A stretch of DNA of 64,000 bases, taken from Daucus carota subsp. sativus. Its lineage: Eukaryota; Streptophyta; Magnoliopsida; Apiales; Apiaceae. Made by a program: the position numbers and the translations under genes. Of this stretch, positions 1 to 12,964 are shown piece by piece. The stretch is from positions 22,122,558 to 22,186,557 of the forward strand of contig NC_030388.2 in assembly GCF_001625215.2 (NCBI RefSeq). Reading direction: 5' to 3'. The number at the start of each line of letters is the position of its first letter. The stretch's first letter is position 1. The notes under the pieces were generated by a model. The model was given only the letters and a program-made list of their open reading frames with translations. It was not told the origin of the DNA and made no database searches.

Positions 1-113
1 ACAATTGTGTCAATATTTAGTACAGCTTAAATTTACATATGAATCTCTCCACGCAACTCACCACATGTTTTTTAACCATCTCGCCTTAAACCGGTGATTC
101 AAGTTATTTTGAC

Positions 114-231
114 ATGCACTTCCTGATCAGAAGCCACCTGCTGGTTGGGCCCTAAATTTCGTTCCACCTATCCTGCACTTTCTGATCAGAAGCCACCTGC
201 TAGTTAGGCCCTGAATTTCGTTTTACATATC
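114..231. repeat. Two-copy tandem repeat, ~59 bp period, downstream of the ankyrin gene
   Basis: Two adjacent copies share the segment TGATCAGAAGCCACCTGCT followed by a GGCCCT-AATTTCGTT block, offset by 59 bp with a few mismatches. It lies beyond the stop codon of the minus-strand ankyrin gene, so it may be in its 3' UTR or just outside. No function is evident. Confidence 0.7.
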
Positions 232-577
232 TTACACCTTTCACGGATGGAATCACAACCGAAACTAGAAGGCATACTTTTGTTACAAACTGCTACTTTG
301 TTTACCCACTTTGCAACATCAAGTGCATATTCATGAAACATATTATCCTCCAGATTGTATAACAAGCATGCAACAAATGGCCAACAGTACTTGACATCCA
401 AAATATAATGCCATCAGCAGATACTTGAAAAACCAAGATGATGCTAATTGCAGATAAGAAGATTGTATATGATATGATCATCTATATAAAAATTCGGAAA
501 TTATTTTGACCGATGCTCCTTCCATAGTTGTTTACAATGTCACTCAGCAATCAAACTGTAAGTTAAGTATTTATTTC

Positions 578-3500
578 TTAAAGTGCATACATATGGTGAA
601 CTTCTGAATCGGAAAAATCAGAATGATGCCATGAGTTGGAGCCACTTCTTGCATGCTTCTGCCTCTTCCTCATTGATCGGACTCTCTTTGACTTCACAAC
701 GTAGTAAGTCATGGTGCCAAGAACTCCGGCCATTATAACTCCTCCCACAACTGTTACCAGAATTGCTGCCCACTCGTATTTGCGACCAACAACAATATAA
801 GAGGATGCCATGAATGCAACAGAAGTGCACACGGAAGCAAGCCACATCAACTTGTTTATTACTTCTACTACCCTTCGTTCTGCTTTCGTTTCACCTCTAA
901 CCAGTGTAATTTGAATGACCACAACAGCCAAGGACGTGAAAAGAGCTATGGCGTTAAAGATGAAGAAGATTTTAAAAGAAGCCCTGCTCACCACTACAGC
1001 CATCCCCTGGTTGTTATCTCCACCAGGTACAGTAAAAATAGCTGCGAATGCAACTGTAGCAAAAAGCACAGCCACCACAGTCACTGAGTTTGTTGCATTA
1101 TTGATCCCTTCTCGGTGAAGCTTCCTGAGCTCTTTGGCAATTCCATGAACATTCTTGTTTGTTCTTTTGGTTTGCTCGAGCTGTGTGTGAACATCTTTTT
1201 TTATTTGAGTTACAGTGTTCCTCAACTCATCCCGTGGTTGGTTCAACTCGTTAGCTCTAACAGCACCACGGCGAATGAGGCATGCCATTATATCTGAGGA
1301 TTCTTCAGAGAGTGGAAGCCCTTCAGCTATGTCAAGTGCAGTTTTGTGATCTCTGGTTGGTGCATTAACATTGATATCAGGGAGGCATAACAATTCGTTT
1401 ACTATCTGCAGCAAACAAGAAATGATATTACTAAAGTTTAGACTTCATATTTCTAACTAGCAAGTGGAAGAATTGAGGTATGCTACTATTGACATGCTTT
1501 AGGAAGTGAATAGTAAATAACTGGTGAGAACAAATCCTAAAACTATTACCCGTTTTCAAGGTAGTACTGATAATGAGAGCTTAGAAAAAAAAAGAACTCA
1601 AAACCATACAGCTTTTATAATTTGAATAAATACATATGTAGACAGTTTCTGGATTCAGATAATAGAACTAGGTACAAAATATGTAAACTCAACTTCACAA
1701 ATGTTTTTTAGGTCAGTCATTTTCATATTTGACGGTCAACTAAGATGACCAGATGATAGTAATGTGTGAACTGGAATCCTAATATGTACTGAAGATACAT
1801 TATTAATATGTGGTGATTATAATGCATATGGAAACTCAGAACATTCACAATATACCTCAGCTCGCTTTTTCCTGGTGGCTACATGCAATGCTGTGTTACC
1901 AAACTTGTCTGGAAGCATAACAATGGCAGCATCAGCTTCAAGAAGTAGCTTCACTGCCTCACAACTATGACCTTTGACAGCCATATGCAATGCAGTCTGT
2001 CCTTTTTTATCTGTTCTTCTAGCCAACTGAGGGTCTTTATTTAGTAATGACTTGACAATGTCCACGTGTCCCCCTCTTGCTGCTAAATGCAACGCATTTT
2101 TCCCATTTGATCTGGCAATCTCCAACAAATTACAATCTTTTGATAGCAATTCATTTACTACGGCTGTATGTCCTCTGGAAGCTGCAGATATAAGAGGTGT
2201 CGCATGTTGTGGGCCTATTGTTTTGCTTAGCTCAGGGTCGTGGTCTAGCAGCACCTGGACAATGGCTGCAATAAGAATTTTGATTATGTGATGAACTGAT
2301 TGGTAAATACATGTGGACCATGTCAGTGAAGATGCTTTTTGAACAATAAGCATTAACATTAATCAATCACTGATTCGCTGCAACACTTATTATCCAGATA
2401 GGCAGCCATTTGGGATTGAAGAATGTTCGGACAACATAGTTGACACTGTGATTAAAACTACAAATGAACACGTTTAGCATACAAAAAAACTAACTGTGTG
2501 TGTGAGTCCAATATGTCACAAAATACCCTTTTGAGTCCTAGGTCAACCCCTTCATCCCCTATGCTGTCTCAACTAGGTACATTAACTAACTTTAGAATCA
2601 GTTATACGCCCCTTTTGGAGGAGAAAACCTACTGGAGCATATAAATCTACAATTAGGACTAAATTTGATAACATTGACAATGTGACATTAACACATATTA
2701 TTATTGAAATGCCACTATAATCTGGTAGAAGTAAAGCACTTCAGATCTTAAACTGGACATTCAACACAGATTAATTTGAATAAGAAACCAATCTATACTT
2801 CAAAGGGCAGTAGTGTAGTACTTCAGCTCAAGAGTAATGGTAACAAAAGTAAAGCAATCACACAAAGGAAATCAGGCATGAATATATTTTAAGAAGATAA
2901 AGAACCTCACCATGATGTCCTTGACTAGCAGCCACATGCAAAGGGTCTAAATTCGATTTATTCTTCTTTGTCAAGGACTCCTTGTTCGAGTACTTTAATA
3001 ACTCCTTAACAACATCAAGATGTCCCCTATCAGCTGCTGTAAAGATTGCAGTTTCACCTAATTCATTCACCTCAGTGACAATTGATGCCCTAATTTCTGC
3101 AACCTCGGTCTCTAAATCCTCCCCACTAAAAGTCCCCGCCATTTGGTTCACAATATCACCAAGAATGTTCTTCACAGCAACAAGATCCCCACGCTGCGCA
3201 GCCAAATGCAACTCAGTGTCATTATGTCTGCCTGTCACTTGCTTAACATACTTCTTTCTCCCCTGATCAATTCTCTTGCCAGAATTAGACAGTACAAGGG
3301 CTGGTGTCGTCATTGACGAAGGCGACGATGACTGAGCCAACTCGAAATTAGGGTTTTGAACAATAGCTGGACTCGTTACACCTTTTTCCAAGTCTCTATC
3401 ACCTATTGTACAATTATCAAGAACTCAAATAAATTCAATAATAGAGTTCAAATGAAAGTTTTCCACTTGCAATAAAAGAAACCATTATAGACAAATTTCA

Positions 3501-3831
3501 TTCAGAGAATATTCCTTATTAAAACATCAGATGAGCTGTACTTAAATATTAAAATCTTTGATCTTTCTATCAGGTACTAATGTGTGTGTGATTACATACA
3601 ATTAAAGCTATGCAATGGGTATGTCTCAATGTCTGAATCAGTTAAAAGTAATGAACTTTAAGTGATTACATACAAAAAGAAGGGTGATCAGAAGAAAAAA
3701 AAATCACTATACTGTGTGTGTGTGTGAAATTTAAGTGAGAAAGAGGTGGGCAAATGTGAAATAGCTAAAAGATGCAAACTTTAAGTGAATACAGAGAGGG
3801 AGGGAGCGAGGGAGGGAGGGGGAGGGGGGGG

Positions 3832-3862
<31 letters not shown>

Positions 3863-3898
3863 CATACTTGCATCAATGGCAGAAGAGGAGGAAGACAT
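578..3898 (-). CDS. Ankyrin-repeat membrane protein, ITN1-like, with PGG domain
   Basis: I rebuilt four coding exons on the minus strand: 3898-3868, 3402-2911, 2265-1856 and 1405-578. All junctions are GT-AG and the frame stays open, giving 586 aa. The N-terminus is Ser-rich (MSSSSSAIDAS) and followed by a DRDLEKG segment. Ankyrin repeats start near residue 73 (TELHLAAQRGD) and continue to about 340, with repeated G-TALH/PLH-AA motifs. A PGG domain follows, with FTVPGG at about 435-440 and four hydrophobic segments to the C-terminus, so the protein is probably membrane-anchored with cytosolic ankyrins. Related Arabidopsis proteins (ITN1 and relatives) act in salt/ABA and reactive-oxygen responses; that role here is inference. 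The junction reading GHH-AIVQVLLDHDP matches the family well and supports the exon 2/3 splice. The stop is TAA at 580-578. Which ITN1 relative is orthologous is not resolved. Confidence 0.93.
3791..3862. repeat. Purine-rich tract and (GA)n microsatellite in intron 1 of the ankyrin gene
   Basis: A GGGA/GAGG-rich stretch runs into about 15 GA units. On the coding (minus) strand it is a CT tract a few bases after the exon 1 splice donor at 3867. CT tracts near plant 5' ends are common and sometimes affect expression; no effect can be shown here. Confidence 0.9.
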
Positions 3899-4215
3899 GT
3901 TTGAGAAAGAACCAAAAAATGAGAGAAAGCTAAGTTGTTTGAGTGATTGGTCAGTGGAGTAGAACAAGTGTAGGAGTTTTGTGGGAATGTCAAGTGAAAA
4001 TGAACAAGAGTTGTTGTAATAATGGAGTTGATCAGTGGAAGTATGGAACAAGGAAGCTAAAGACACAAGCAGAGGAAAGTGCAGAGGAAGCTCCCAAGCA
4101 AGCCTTTGGTTTCAGGATTTTGGTGTTTTGTGCATTTCAAAATATAATATGTATAGTACTTGTTTTTAAACAGATAAAATCATATTATAGTTTATTTGCA
4201 CATTTCCACAGTATA

Positions 4216-4464
4216 CTCCCTCCATCCCTCCGAGTAGTATACATTGGGGACGGGAGCGCGACATGGACTTTAATGCTCATATAAAGTGTAGTTGTGTAAT
4301 TTATTTTTAAAATTTTCTTTTTCTGAATTAAAGTTTAAATGTTATATTTTTATTCAGAAAAAAAAATCTCAAAAATAAGTTACGGAATTATATTTTATAA
4401 GAGCATTGAAATGCGTGTCGAGCAGTTGAAACGAAACGTATGCAATTAAATGGGACAGAGGGAG
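4216..4464. mobile_element. Stowaway-like MITE (Tc1/mariner type), 249 bp
   Basis: The ends are inverted (CTCCCTCCATCCCTC at left, GGGACAGAGGGAG at right) and flanked by TA on both sides, as expected for Stowaway-type elements. There is no coding capacity. It lies about 320 bp upstream of the ankyrin start codon. Confidence 0.8.
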
Positions 4465-4831
4465 TATTGATATGTCCTTGCATTTCTTTGTAATTGTTGA
4501 TTTGTAAAGAGTAAGCAAACAATGTTATTTATAAATTAAAAAAAAAGGGAAAATTACATAGGCCTCATATAGAAAATAATCCATATTTAGCCCCATTTAA
4601 AGTATTTCCATTACTCCTACTTTTTATTATATAAGACTTTGACTTTTATCTTATATTTTTGATATTTTGATCATATGGTATGAATTATATATTCTTATTT
4701 AAATTATTTGTAAAGTAAAATAAACTTTTGCTTTTATATAAATATATTAAAAATAAAAATATAAGTTATGGACTTCAAAAAGCTTATAAACGTCGTTGAA
4801 ATTAGGACAAGCTAAAAATAATATGATATTA

Positions 4832-5196
4832 GGGTCTGTTTGGGAGTGCTGTTAAAAATTGCTGTGCTGTCAGAATAAGTGCTGGTAAAATAAGTGCTGT
4901 TGTAGAAATCAGATAACTGTTTGGTAATTTTTTGATATTAACTTATTTGAGTTATAATATAAAAAATAATAATGTTTTTGATGAGGTTTTATAATGAAAT
5001 CTATAACAGCATTCTGCAAAAGCTGAAAAACAGCTTTTTCCAAAAGCATGGGAGGACCTGCTTTTTCTAACAGCAGCTTTTCAGCTAAAAGCTGCTGTTT
5101 GGAAAAGCTGCTTTTCGATTTACCAAACAGTTTTTCACCTGCTTTTCAGGAAAAAGCTGCTGTTGCTGTCTGCAACAGCAACCCCAAACAGTACCT
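4832..5196. mobile_element. Foldback MITE with GGTCTGTTTGG-type ends
   Basis: The left end GGGTCTGTTTGGGAGTGCTG is roughly complementary to the right end, which closes with CCCCAAACAGTACCT. The interior is rich in AAAGCTGCTGTT and AACAGCAGCTTTT motifs in both orientations, so the strand could fold extensively. No clear target duplication was found. A non-autonomous hAT origin is plausible but unproven. A short open frame inside it is not a gene. Confidence 0.65.
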
Positions 5197-5199
5197 AAG

Positions 5200-6469
5200 T
5201 AGGGAGTGCCCGGTATCACCGAGTCAGCCTTATTAGTAAGGTTATTTCAAAGGGGTGCGGGGAATTTTCACCTCAGAATATTTTCAACAAATGTTACAGT
5301 AGTACATTAGAATACAGCGCATTTGCTGATTGATGGAGTGTTTTCGACAAATACTACAATAGAATATAACGTATTTTTTCCTGATTGAGTGTATAATCAA
5401 AATTACCTATCTGACTATGTAATTCAGATTCATATAGAAATCAACTGTCTTTTTGCTAAATAACAGAAATCAATTTATTCACATGGTATCGACATGATGA
5501 TTACTTGTTTGCATTGAGTTGCTTTTGTATCGTGGCTTGCTTAAGCTCTACTTTAGGAGCCTTTTTGGCGGCGGTTTTAGGACATTTTCGATATTAAATA
5601 CAAATTATATATTTATATAATAAATTAGAAGTTGATATTAAAAAACAAATCATATTTGAAGTCAAAATTTCGTAAAATGTACTTCTATGAACACCTTATT
5701 TCTTAATAAAAATTAAATTCATCACTCAAATAACTAATCTATCAATTTTTTTAATAAATTAAAAATATATATAACATAAAATTGTCCAAACAAATAATAC
5801 ACTTATTTTTAAATTACACATAGAATAAGTAATATAAATCATAAATCATTACTTTATTTTAAACTTAACTACACGTAGTCACGTGTCACAAACCCACAGG
5901 TTCCATGTCACAAACGGCAGGAGTGTTATACTTATTACAGTAGTTCAACTCTTTTGAATTGACTCGCTTTTCAAGTGCGCTGATGCGTGGCTTTCTTTGG
6001 CTTTACTCCAGAGTGGTGTTACGAAACATAATCCAAAAACATGAGTTTATTTCAAGACAAAACTATTGTTTCCAAAATCTGAGTGTACTCCAAAATTTAT
6101 AGCGAATGAAAGTGTCATCATATAACTTGCTTATCGGCCAAATCATATCAGCAGTGGAGCTCTCAAACAATACCCAGGAACCCATTTCAGTAACAAATCA
6201 CTAGAAACAATCTTGAATCCTTTTTTTAAGAGCCCTCCGCTGACAAACTATCAACGTTGATTTGCCAGGAAAAAAAAAGGAGGGTGGAATGCCTGGGGCA
6301 GTTTTATCACTCATGAACATACTTGGAATGAAACTAATCTGTAAGCTAGAAATTCAGGATTTATCAAATAAAAATTAAATAAGTTACAAATTGTTAGTCA
6401 AGTCGAAGTGTAATCAGTAAATCAATATAAAAATTATAAAGATTAATCGGAAATTTTTAGCTGCTCATG
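5200..6469. other. AT-rich intergenic DNA, no gene recognised
   Basis: I see no open frame with family resemblance, no RNA gene and no intact element between the two MITEs. Two short related phrases (TACAGTAGTACATTAGAATA and ACTACAATAGAATATAACG, near 5290-5370) suggest an old local duplication. Confidence 0.5.
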
Positions 6470-7156
6470 TAGGGCTGTAAATGAGTTGATACGTTCGATA
6501 ACCGCTCGTTGTTCGGTTCGAAAAAAGCTCGGTTCGATCTCGGTTCGATTCATAAACGAGTCGATCTTGAGCACAATTTTAAGGTTCGTTTTATAAACGA
6601 GCTGAACTTGAGCACAGTAGAGTTCGATTCGATATTTCGCGAACAAGTTCGAATTATGAGTTCGTGAACTTGGCTCGTGAACCTGACTCGTGGATGTGGG
6701 AGTTTTATTAATGGATGATTGATTATGAATTTATGATTCTTCAGAGCATAAATTAAAATATTGTTATAATTTTAATTTATTTTTTTTAATTAAATTAAAT
6801 AACAAACAAGCTCGTATATAAATTTATGAGCATAAGCTAGCTCGTTAGCAAAGTTTATCAAACAAGCTCGTGAAGAAAATTAATGAGCGGTTGATGAGCA
6901 AAAATTTGTGAGACATGTTCGTGAGCGTAAGTTAATGAGCGGTTCGTGAGCAAAAGCTCATGACACAGCTCGTGAGACATGTTCGTGAGCGGTTCGCGAG
7001 CCGTTCGTGAACAGAATTGTTCCTTAATGAGTCGATACTCAAACAGTATTTTTGGCTCGATCCAAGCTCGAGCTCGAGTTCGAATTCGCTAATTTTTTAA
7101 CAAACGATACACGAGCACTCTAGAGTTCGGCTCGTCTCGACTCATTTACACCCCTA
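6470..7156. mobile_element. hAT-type non-autonomous element, 687 bp, with 8-bp TSD
   Basis: Terminal inverted repeats read TAGGGCTGTAAATGAGT at left and ACTCATTTACACCCCTA at right. The 8-bp direct repeat TGCTCATG is found at 6462-6469 and 7157-7164, the length made by hAT transposases. The interior has many GTTCGTGAGC/GAGCTCG-type repeats in both orientations and no transposase. A 67-codon frame inside it is an artefact of these repeats. Confidence 0.88.
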
Positions 7157-7565
7157 TGCTCATGCATGGGGATACTAGATAATATTTATTATTAAAAGTT
7201 CCTTTGCGTGGGGAATGAACCCAGGGGAATGAACCCACACCGACAGGCGACAAACCAATATATTAACTAAAGAGAAACATTCCAATGAACCCAGACGCAA
7301 ATATGGTGAAGCCACCACCTGGCAGTGGAGCAACAGGACAACACTCACCTTAAGAATAACTATTATGGTCTAAAATTATAAGAGAACCTCATTAGTTTAG
7401 TGAAAATATACGACAACTTCATTAGTTTAGTGATGTAAAGGGACAACAATACACTTAAATAAAGATCCACCAATATAGAGAAATGGTAAACAGTTCTCTG
7501 AACTCAAAATTGGAATCGAGATTTATAGACACGATACCAAAAACTTGACCCTTGCTGATTCTTGC

Positions 7566-9440
7566 CTACACTTTAATTGCATACTTCCTCATTGGAAAGT
7601 ACTTCTCTTTCTTCTTTTCACGCTCTGTCTTCAATGAAGCCTGTACAAAACAATGTCATTACCAACTTTATTGACTTTTTAAGTACTGATCAGAAATCAA
7701 GAGACAAATATACAGCACTAAGCTCTAGAACTCGTCAAAGCTATCCCGGGAAAAAAACAAGGGAAGGTAATGGTGCTGGTGTAGGATGGGAAATTTCTAA
7801 TATTATGACACCTCACAATTTTTTAAAAGTTTCCTGGATGTAAAAACCAGCATCACATATCTATCTTGTATCGAGTCATCAATAGGAATAAAGTCAGGTA
7901 TATTCACATATAACAAAGCATCTGTACAATTCAAACATGCAGGACACTTTCTGCTACATATAATATGATAGTTCCTTTCAAAACAAATACAGTGATCTCC
8001 CATTGAACGTAACAAGAGGAAAACACCACAAACAATCTGTGGAGAGTAAGCAATACCTGGTGCTTGGTCAGACGCCTACGAATGGCTCTTGTTTTCTTGG
8101 GACGCAAATCCAGAGGCATAAGCTTCTTGTTCTTGTACACTTCCCTCAGAGCAGCTTTTTGTTTTTGTTGCATAACAGTCAATACCTGAGCAATGGATGT
8201 CCTTACCACCTTACTGCACCAAAAATCAGCCAAATCAAAGGTCATTTACACATATAAACACAATTCACCATAGGGAATAATCCATTAATCCCTGCCTACA
8301 ACAAATCCCTGTAACTTAAATGCTAGTCCCTCAGGTACATTATAAATCGCAATGCTCCCTTCAAGAGTTGTACGCTTCAGAACTGGGATGAATTCATATT
8401 TGTAGACCTCACATGCATATTTCAGATGTAATTCATCATACAACATACAGTATAATCACGCTTAACTGAAACCATTTTTAAAGTAGCACCTCCAAAAACA
8501 TATATGGTGCCACCGGCCCCTGCACAAACAACTGCAACTGCTACCCAATTCCCATTAAACCATTAACTTATTTACAAATCCAATTTCTCAACAAAAGGGA
8601 AACACACACACACACACAGAGAGGGAGAGGGAGAGGCAACATTGCAGAATTTAAGCAATATAATTCACAATATACACAGATATATAAAGAGAATTACAAA
8701 TATAAATAAAATTAGTCACGTATGAATGGAATGTTTAATGTAGAACCAAATAGGCGAAGAGAACAGTTGAATACAGATTAAAAAATCAAAAATCTAAATA
8801 TCCATTTCGACTCGAGATATACATAATTTCCTATAGTAATATTATCAAGCTACTTGTTCCTAAAGTTTTCCCATTTCCAAGCAAAACATGAATCTATATC
8901 CTTAATATTGCATTAGGTTAGCACGATTTTAATATCATTATCAAATAGTCAAAACATCTGATAATATACAATTACACAAACAATTATGGATAACACCAAT
9001 AGACAATGACATACTAGTGCTCAATCGACAATCGACGAGGCAAAGGCAAACACATCTACAAAATATAATCAGTCGACATTCAAGAATCACGCAAACAATC
9101 ACAAATTTCAAAACACAAATTTATCGACACAATGCGAAAGCGGAAAAACAAAAACTAACATCTTAGAGAGCTTGTTAGGAGCGCCACCAGTGACTTTAGC
9201 GACACGGAGAAGAGCAAGCTCAGCTTTGAGATCCTTGAGTTGTGCCAGCAAATCAGCCTTCGGCTTTGTCCTCAATTCATGAACCTTGATTCTCGCTGTC
9301 ACATTTTCATCACCAAATTCAAAATCAAACTAAATCAACACAAATCATTTGCAATTTTTTATTCGATTCGAATTAAAACGTAAATCATTGAATCAATATA
9401 ATTGAGAGTTGTGTGGTAGAGGAATTGAGAGTTTACCCAT
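7566..9440 (-). CDS. RPL35: 60S ribosomal protein L35 (uL29)
   Basis: Four coding exons on the minus strand: 9440-9437 (only ATGG), 9295-9160, 8213-8057 and 7640-7566, totalling 372 nt or 123 aa, the usual eukaryotic length. All introns are GT-AG. The protein starts [12 protein letters not shown], continues with [20 protein letters not shown] and NKLSKIKVVR, then the basic [16 protein letters not shown] segment, and ends MRKYAIKV. uL29 is a helical hairpin protein near the polypeptide exit tunnel of the large subunit and part of the docking platform for nascent-chain factors. The tiny first exon holding only the start codon plus one base is typical of plant ribosomal protein genes. The start was chosen because it restores the family's MARIK N-terminus. 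Confidence 0.97.
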
Positions 9441-9640
9441 TGCTGCGGGGACTGTACGGATGCGCGGTGAAGCTTGAAACCCTAGAATAAGATGATGGGG
9501 ATGAGCTTGTTAGGGTTTTATATAGTAGAGTACAGAATCTGCATAATTTCTTAATGGGCTTAGCAGGGCGTTATTATTATTGTGACCAAGTGTTTGGGCT
9601 CGGCTTATCTGATGTTATAGGGCTAATTGGGCCCCAAATG
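9441..9640 (-). promoter_or_regulatory. Ribosomal-protein-type promoter: telo boxes, TATA and site II motifs
   Basis: Upstream of the RPL35 start are AAACCCTAG (plus strand, 9478-9486) and AAACCCTAA on the minus strand (9518-9510), which are telo-box sequences. A minus-strand TATA-like TACTATATAAAA lies near 9527-9516. TGGGCT/TGGGCC (site II) motifs occur near 9554, 9591 and 9628. Telo box plus site II is the known promoter signature of plant ribosomal protein genes, bound by TCP and telobox factors. That the motifs drive this gene is inference from position. Confidence 0.75.
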
Positions 9641-9884
9641 ATAAAATCTTTTCTTACCCACTTTGTGGACTCATGTTCTGTGTCCTTATTTTCTTCTTGT
9701 CATGGTAAAATTTGTTGGGTGATCCTTACGGATTCTAAAATAATACATCATATTAAATTATTCTATAAAATTTGATTATATTTTATTAGAACTAGTCTAT
9801 GCTCATGCTTTTCCCTCCATCAGATATAGTGGTGAACCAATACCACTACTTCCTAGGAACCATATGACATTCATATGAATAAGA

Positions 9885-10240
9885 ATACCCTTAGTTGTGT
9901 AATCCTCCGAGGATTTGAGGGCAAATAAATTTTCCTCCTTAGTAAAGAATCAAGAAGAACTAAACAACACTGAAGCATGGTTTGAAGATAGGGTATCGAA
10001 GAAGGGTTTACTTTAGTTAGAAAAGATCTCATTGGGTCCCAAATTGTTAGGTTCCAAATTGATATCAATAGTTAGATCTCGAATGGAAAAGTAATAATCA
10101 AATTTTGACAACCGTGTCTTTTTGAATTCCTCAAAATGGTTTTATCGGAAGTCATCCGAAGATTTCAGTGACTGCATCCACTTTGCCTATATGTTTAAAT
10201 TTGGTAAACAATCGGTATCATGCGACCATGCGACCAAATT
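9885..10240. mobile_element. Fragment of the Sirevirus-like copia internal region
   Basis: This stretch parallels part of the copia interior at about 17990-18260. Shared phrases include CTTAGTTGTG-AATCCTCC, GAACTAAACAAC, GAAGAAGGGTTTACTTT, AGGTTCCAAA and ATCCACTTTG. No LTR or coding part accompanies it, so it is an old fragment from another copy of the same family. Confidence 0.7.
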
Positions 10241-10263
10241 ATCCTCATTACGCTTATTATATA

Positions 10264-10430
10264 CTCCCTCCGTCCCCGTCAATTCTTTACTCTGAGGGAG
10301 GATTCGGAGACTAAGAAAAAATGTAATTTATTAGGTAAAATTAGGAAAAATAAGTAAAACGATGGGACCGGTCAAAAATTAATGTATAAAGTGGAGATAA
10401 TGGGAGATAATTGCGTACTGTCCTTTTCTA
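10264..10430. mobile_element. Truncated Stowaway-like MITE
   Basis: A left end of the CTCCCTCCGTCCCCGTCAAT type is present after TATA. The expected complementary right end is not found, so the copy appears broken. It resembles the complete element at 54925-55228 in its GAGACTAAGA/GATAATG interior. Confidence 0.55.
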
Positions 10431-11650
10431 TTCATCTAGCGGAACAGATACTGTAACACATAAATCGAAATCACTCCTCGACACTGCAACACCAACACCA
10501 AATGATCCATAGACTTGGATCGTAGCCTCTGGAAACACTTTAGTGATCACATTACTTAAATTGTCAAACAGCGTATTAAAAGCTTCGCTTTTTTCGGCTG
10601 ATAGCAAAAAAACTTATCGTACTGTTGCCTTAGGTACAGATCAACCGATGCCGATACCAACGGCAGAGGCAGATCCTGATAGGGGTAAGAGGGGTCACCC
10701 CCTTAAATTTTTGTCCTTAGTTTTATTTAATTACATAATGTCGTGCAATGATAAAAAATTACATAATCTGAATATTAAAATTTTATTATCTATTTAATCA
10801 TTTTGATATCCACCATTTTAATCAAGGTAGACATAACTTATTTATGTCGTGCAACGGTAACATAATATGATCATGTAAATTTTTGTTAATGAACATCAAA
10901 TCCAACTTCTTATCATGTATTAAAATATATCATTTAATCAAATATAAAATTTAAATAAATTTCAAATGACATTCAAATTTCGAAAAAAACACGATGTTGC
11001 TCAGATTCTCAGTTATGTGCAATGTTGGGAGGACTCTTGTTTATTTCTCGGAAGAAAAATATAAAGACGTTCTCAATACAAGTGAATGTTCGGTAATTTT
11101 ACTTTAAGTCCAAAATTTTAGCTTGTTAGTTAGAAGTAGTTTTATATTAATATTTAGATGTGTTGCATTCGAAATGAAATTCAAATAAGATTTTTTTATT
11201 TTATATCCAAATATATTATTTAATGAAATTCAGATTTTTCAAATAAAACTCAAATTTCAAATTATAAATTATAGGAACGTTTTTAATATAAGTAAACGTT
11301 CAAAATCATGTAATTTTACTCAAGCTCCGATTCCCGACTTTATCTAAAAGAAACTTATTTGTACCGTTCGCGTAAATTATTAAGACAACTTGTGACTTAT
11401 AAGTCAAAATGTGAAAAGTTGAACTAACTTTGACCTTTCTTTTTTGAAATTTGATTTTACAAAAATGTGGAGGACCACTTTAAAATATAATTTATTGTTA
11501 TTATATTAATATTTTATACGATAAGTTATAAATCTATATAATTCTTAAAGCATGAGTCATTTTTTAAGGCTGCTTTGGTAATTTCACTTTCTCTTGGATC
11601 AACCCATTAAGCTTCGGATCGACCCGGCAGCTTTCTCATTCAACTTAACA
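10430..11650. other. AT-rich intergenic DNA, no gene recognised
   Basis: There is a less AT-rich patch at about 10440-10700 with a short open frame. I see no family resemblance in it. The rest is AT-rich with loosely repeated AATTCAAATTTC phrases. Confidence 0.4.
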
Positions 11651-11884
11651 CTATGAAAGAATATTCCGGGTTTTTATGCGACCCACCCGATTTCCACTGG
11701 GCATGCAGCAAGTTCCTGCCATATCAGGAGCGTGGCATTTATTGTTGTTCCATTGATCAAGCCACTCATTGAGCTTTTTGGATCTCATAGCATCTTCCAA
11801 CCATATGAGAGTTTGAAAAAGGTATTGAATTCGGTTCCTCCAATCATGGCACTCATTACTACGTCTAATTGATTTCAAATTCAA
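11651..11884 (-). CDS. Unrecognised short coding segment, possibly a gene fragment
   Basis: A 77-codon open frame on the minus strand. Its composition (six Trp/Cys-containing blocks, for example WRNRIQYLFQTLIWLEDAM and LDQWNNNKCHAPDMAGTCC) looks more like real protein than the AT-rich frames around it. I do not recognise the family. It has no obvious partner exons. It may be a captured or decayed exon, or chance. Confidence 0.3.
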   Translation of the reverse strand: MNLKSIRRSNECHDWRNRIQYLFQTLIWLEDAMRSKKLNEWLDQWNNNKCHAPDMAGTCCMPSGNRVGRIKTRNILS

Positions 11885-12189
11885 ACATGATAATTAATCA
11901 TAACAAATCCGTGCTTATTTATCTAAATCAATCTCTTCCTCCTCCATTATGCTCTCTCTGCTATTTTTTATTTAAAATTCGAAATTCTTATTATCTACTT
12001 GCATCTATAATCATTTGATCATTTTTTTCTCTCTCGATTTGTAGAGTGTATGGTAGTAACATTTATTTTATATTGCAGTGATAACGGTGGTCGTGTTTTT
12101 TTAGCATGAAGACAAATTCAACGTCGTCAACAGGTTTTGCAATCATTTCGATGATAATGTTGCAGTATCGAAATCCTCGATTATAATCG

Positions 12190-12946
12190 TAAAATTTTGT
12201 TTCTGCAGGTGTGAAAAGAAATGGACGTGGATCGTGGTAAAAGTGTTGAGACAATTTCCAAGAATCAAAAGAAAGCACATGCATCAGGTAATTGATTTCC
12301 GCACTAGAGTAAAGTTTTCATACGCATTCATTTTCAAGATACAGTACTCTTGGTCTTGGTTCCTCAAAAGTCTTGGACGCGATCGTATTGTCGTTAACGT
12401 CTTCATGTAGAATCATTAGTGTGATATACAACAATTTGTAATAAGTTTGTGTCTGTTATTAATTAATAGGTGATCTCATGTGGGGAGCTCATATGATGCA
12501 CCTAATACTGGATTAAGGTAGTTATTGGGTGAAAGTTTGGAAAGTTGGAGAGGCCTTTTTTGAAAGTATACGACCTCCACATATGGGATTGTAGCTTAGC
12601 ATTGGTGTATGTTCTATTTTTTTTGTATTTTTGTTCCAGTTTTTAAGTTTTTTATATTGTATAGATGACATGATATTTTGTAATTAATTTTTTTGACATT
12701 ATTTTTGCATAATTTCCTTTCGTATTGATAGTGATTATGATGCATATATGTCCACTAATGCATTTATTGATCCTTTTTTTATGATTGAGTTTTCTTTGCA
12801 GCTGCTGAAAAGAGATGATTCGTCCAGGCCACTATCGGATGCTCACCGTGTGAAGATTTATATTCACTTTTTCTCAACATCTGATCAAGGCTTTTTGTTT
12901 ACTTCTTATTGCGTGTCATTGTATTTTGACAAGAGACACCGAGAAT
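12190..12946 (+). other. Exon-like segments with splice signals, possible captured gene pieces
   Basis: Two short segments follow acceptor-like tracts: one after TTTCTGCAG near 12210, opening with ATGGACGTGGATCG and ending before a GTAATT donor-like site near 12288; another after TTTCTTTGCAG near 12801, reading LLKRDDSSRPLSDAHRVKIY. I do not recognise either protein. They lie just before the tandem array and Helitron-like complex, where captured exons would be expected, but that is inference. Confidence 0.25.
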
Positions 12947-12964
12947 GAATACGACCCAATTTCC

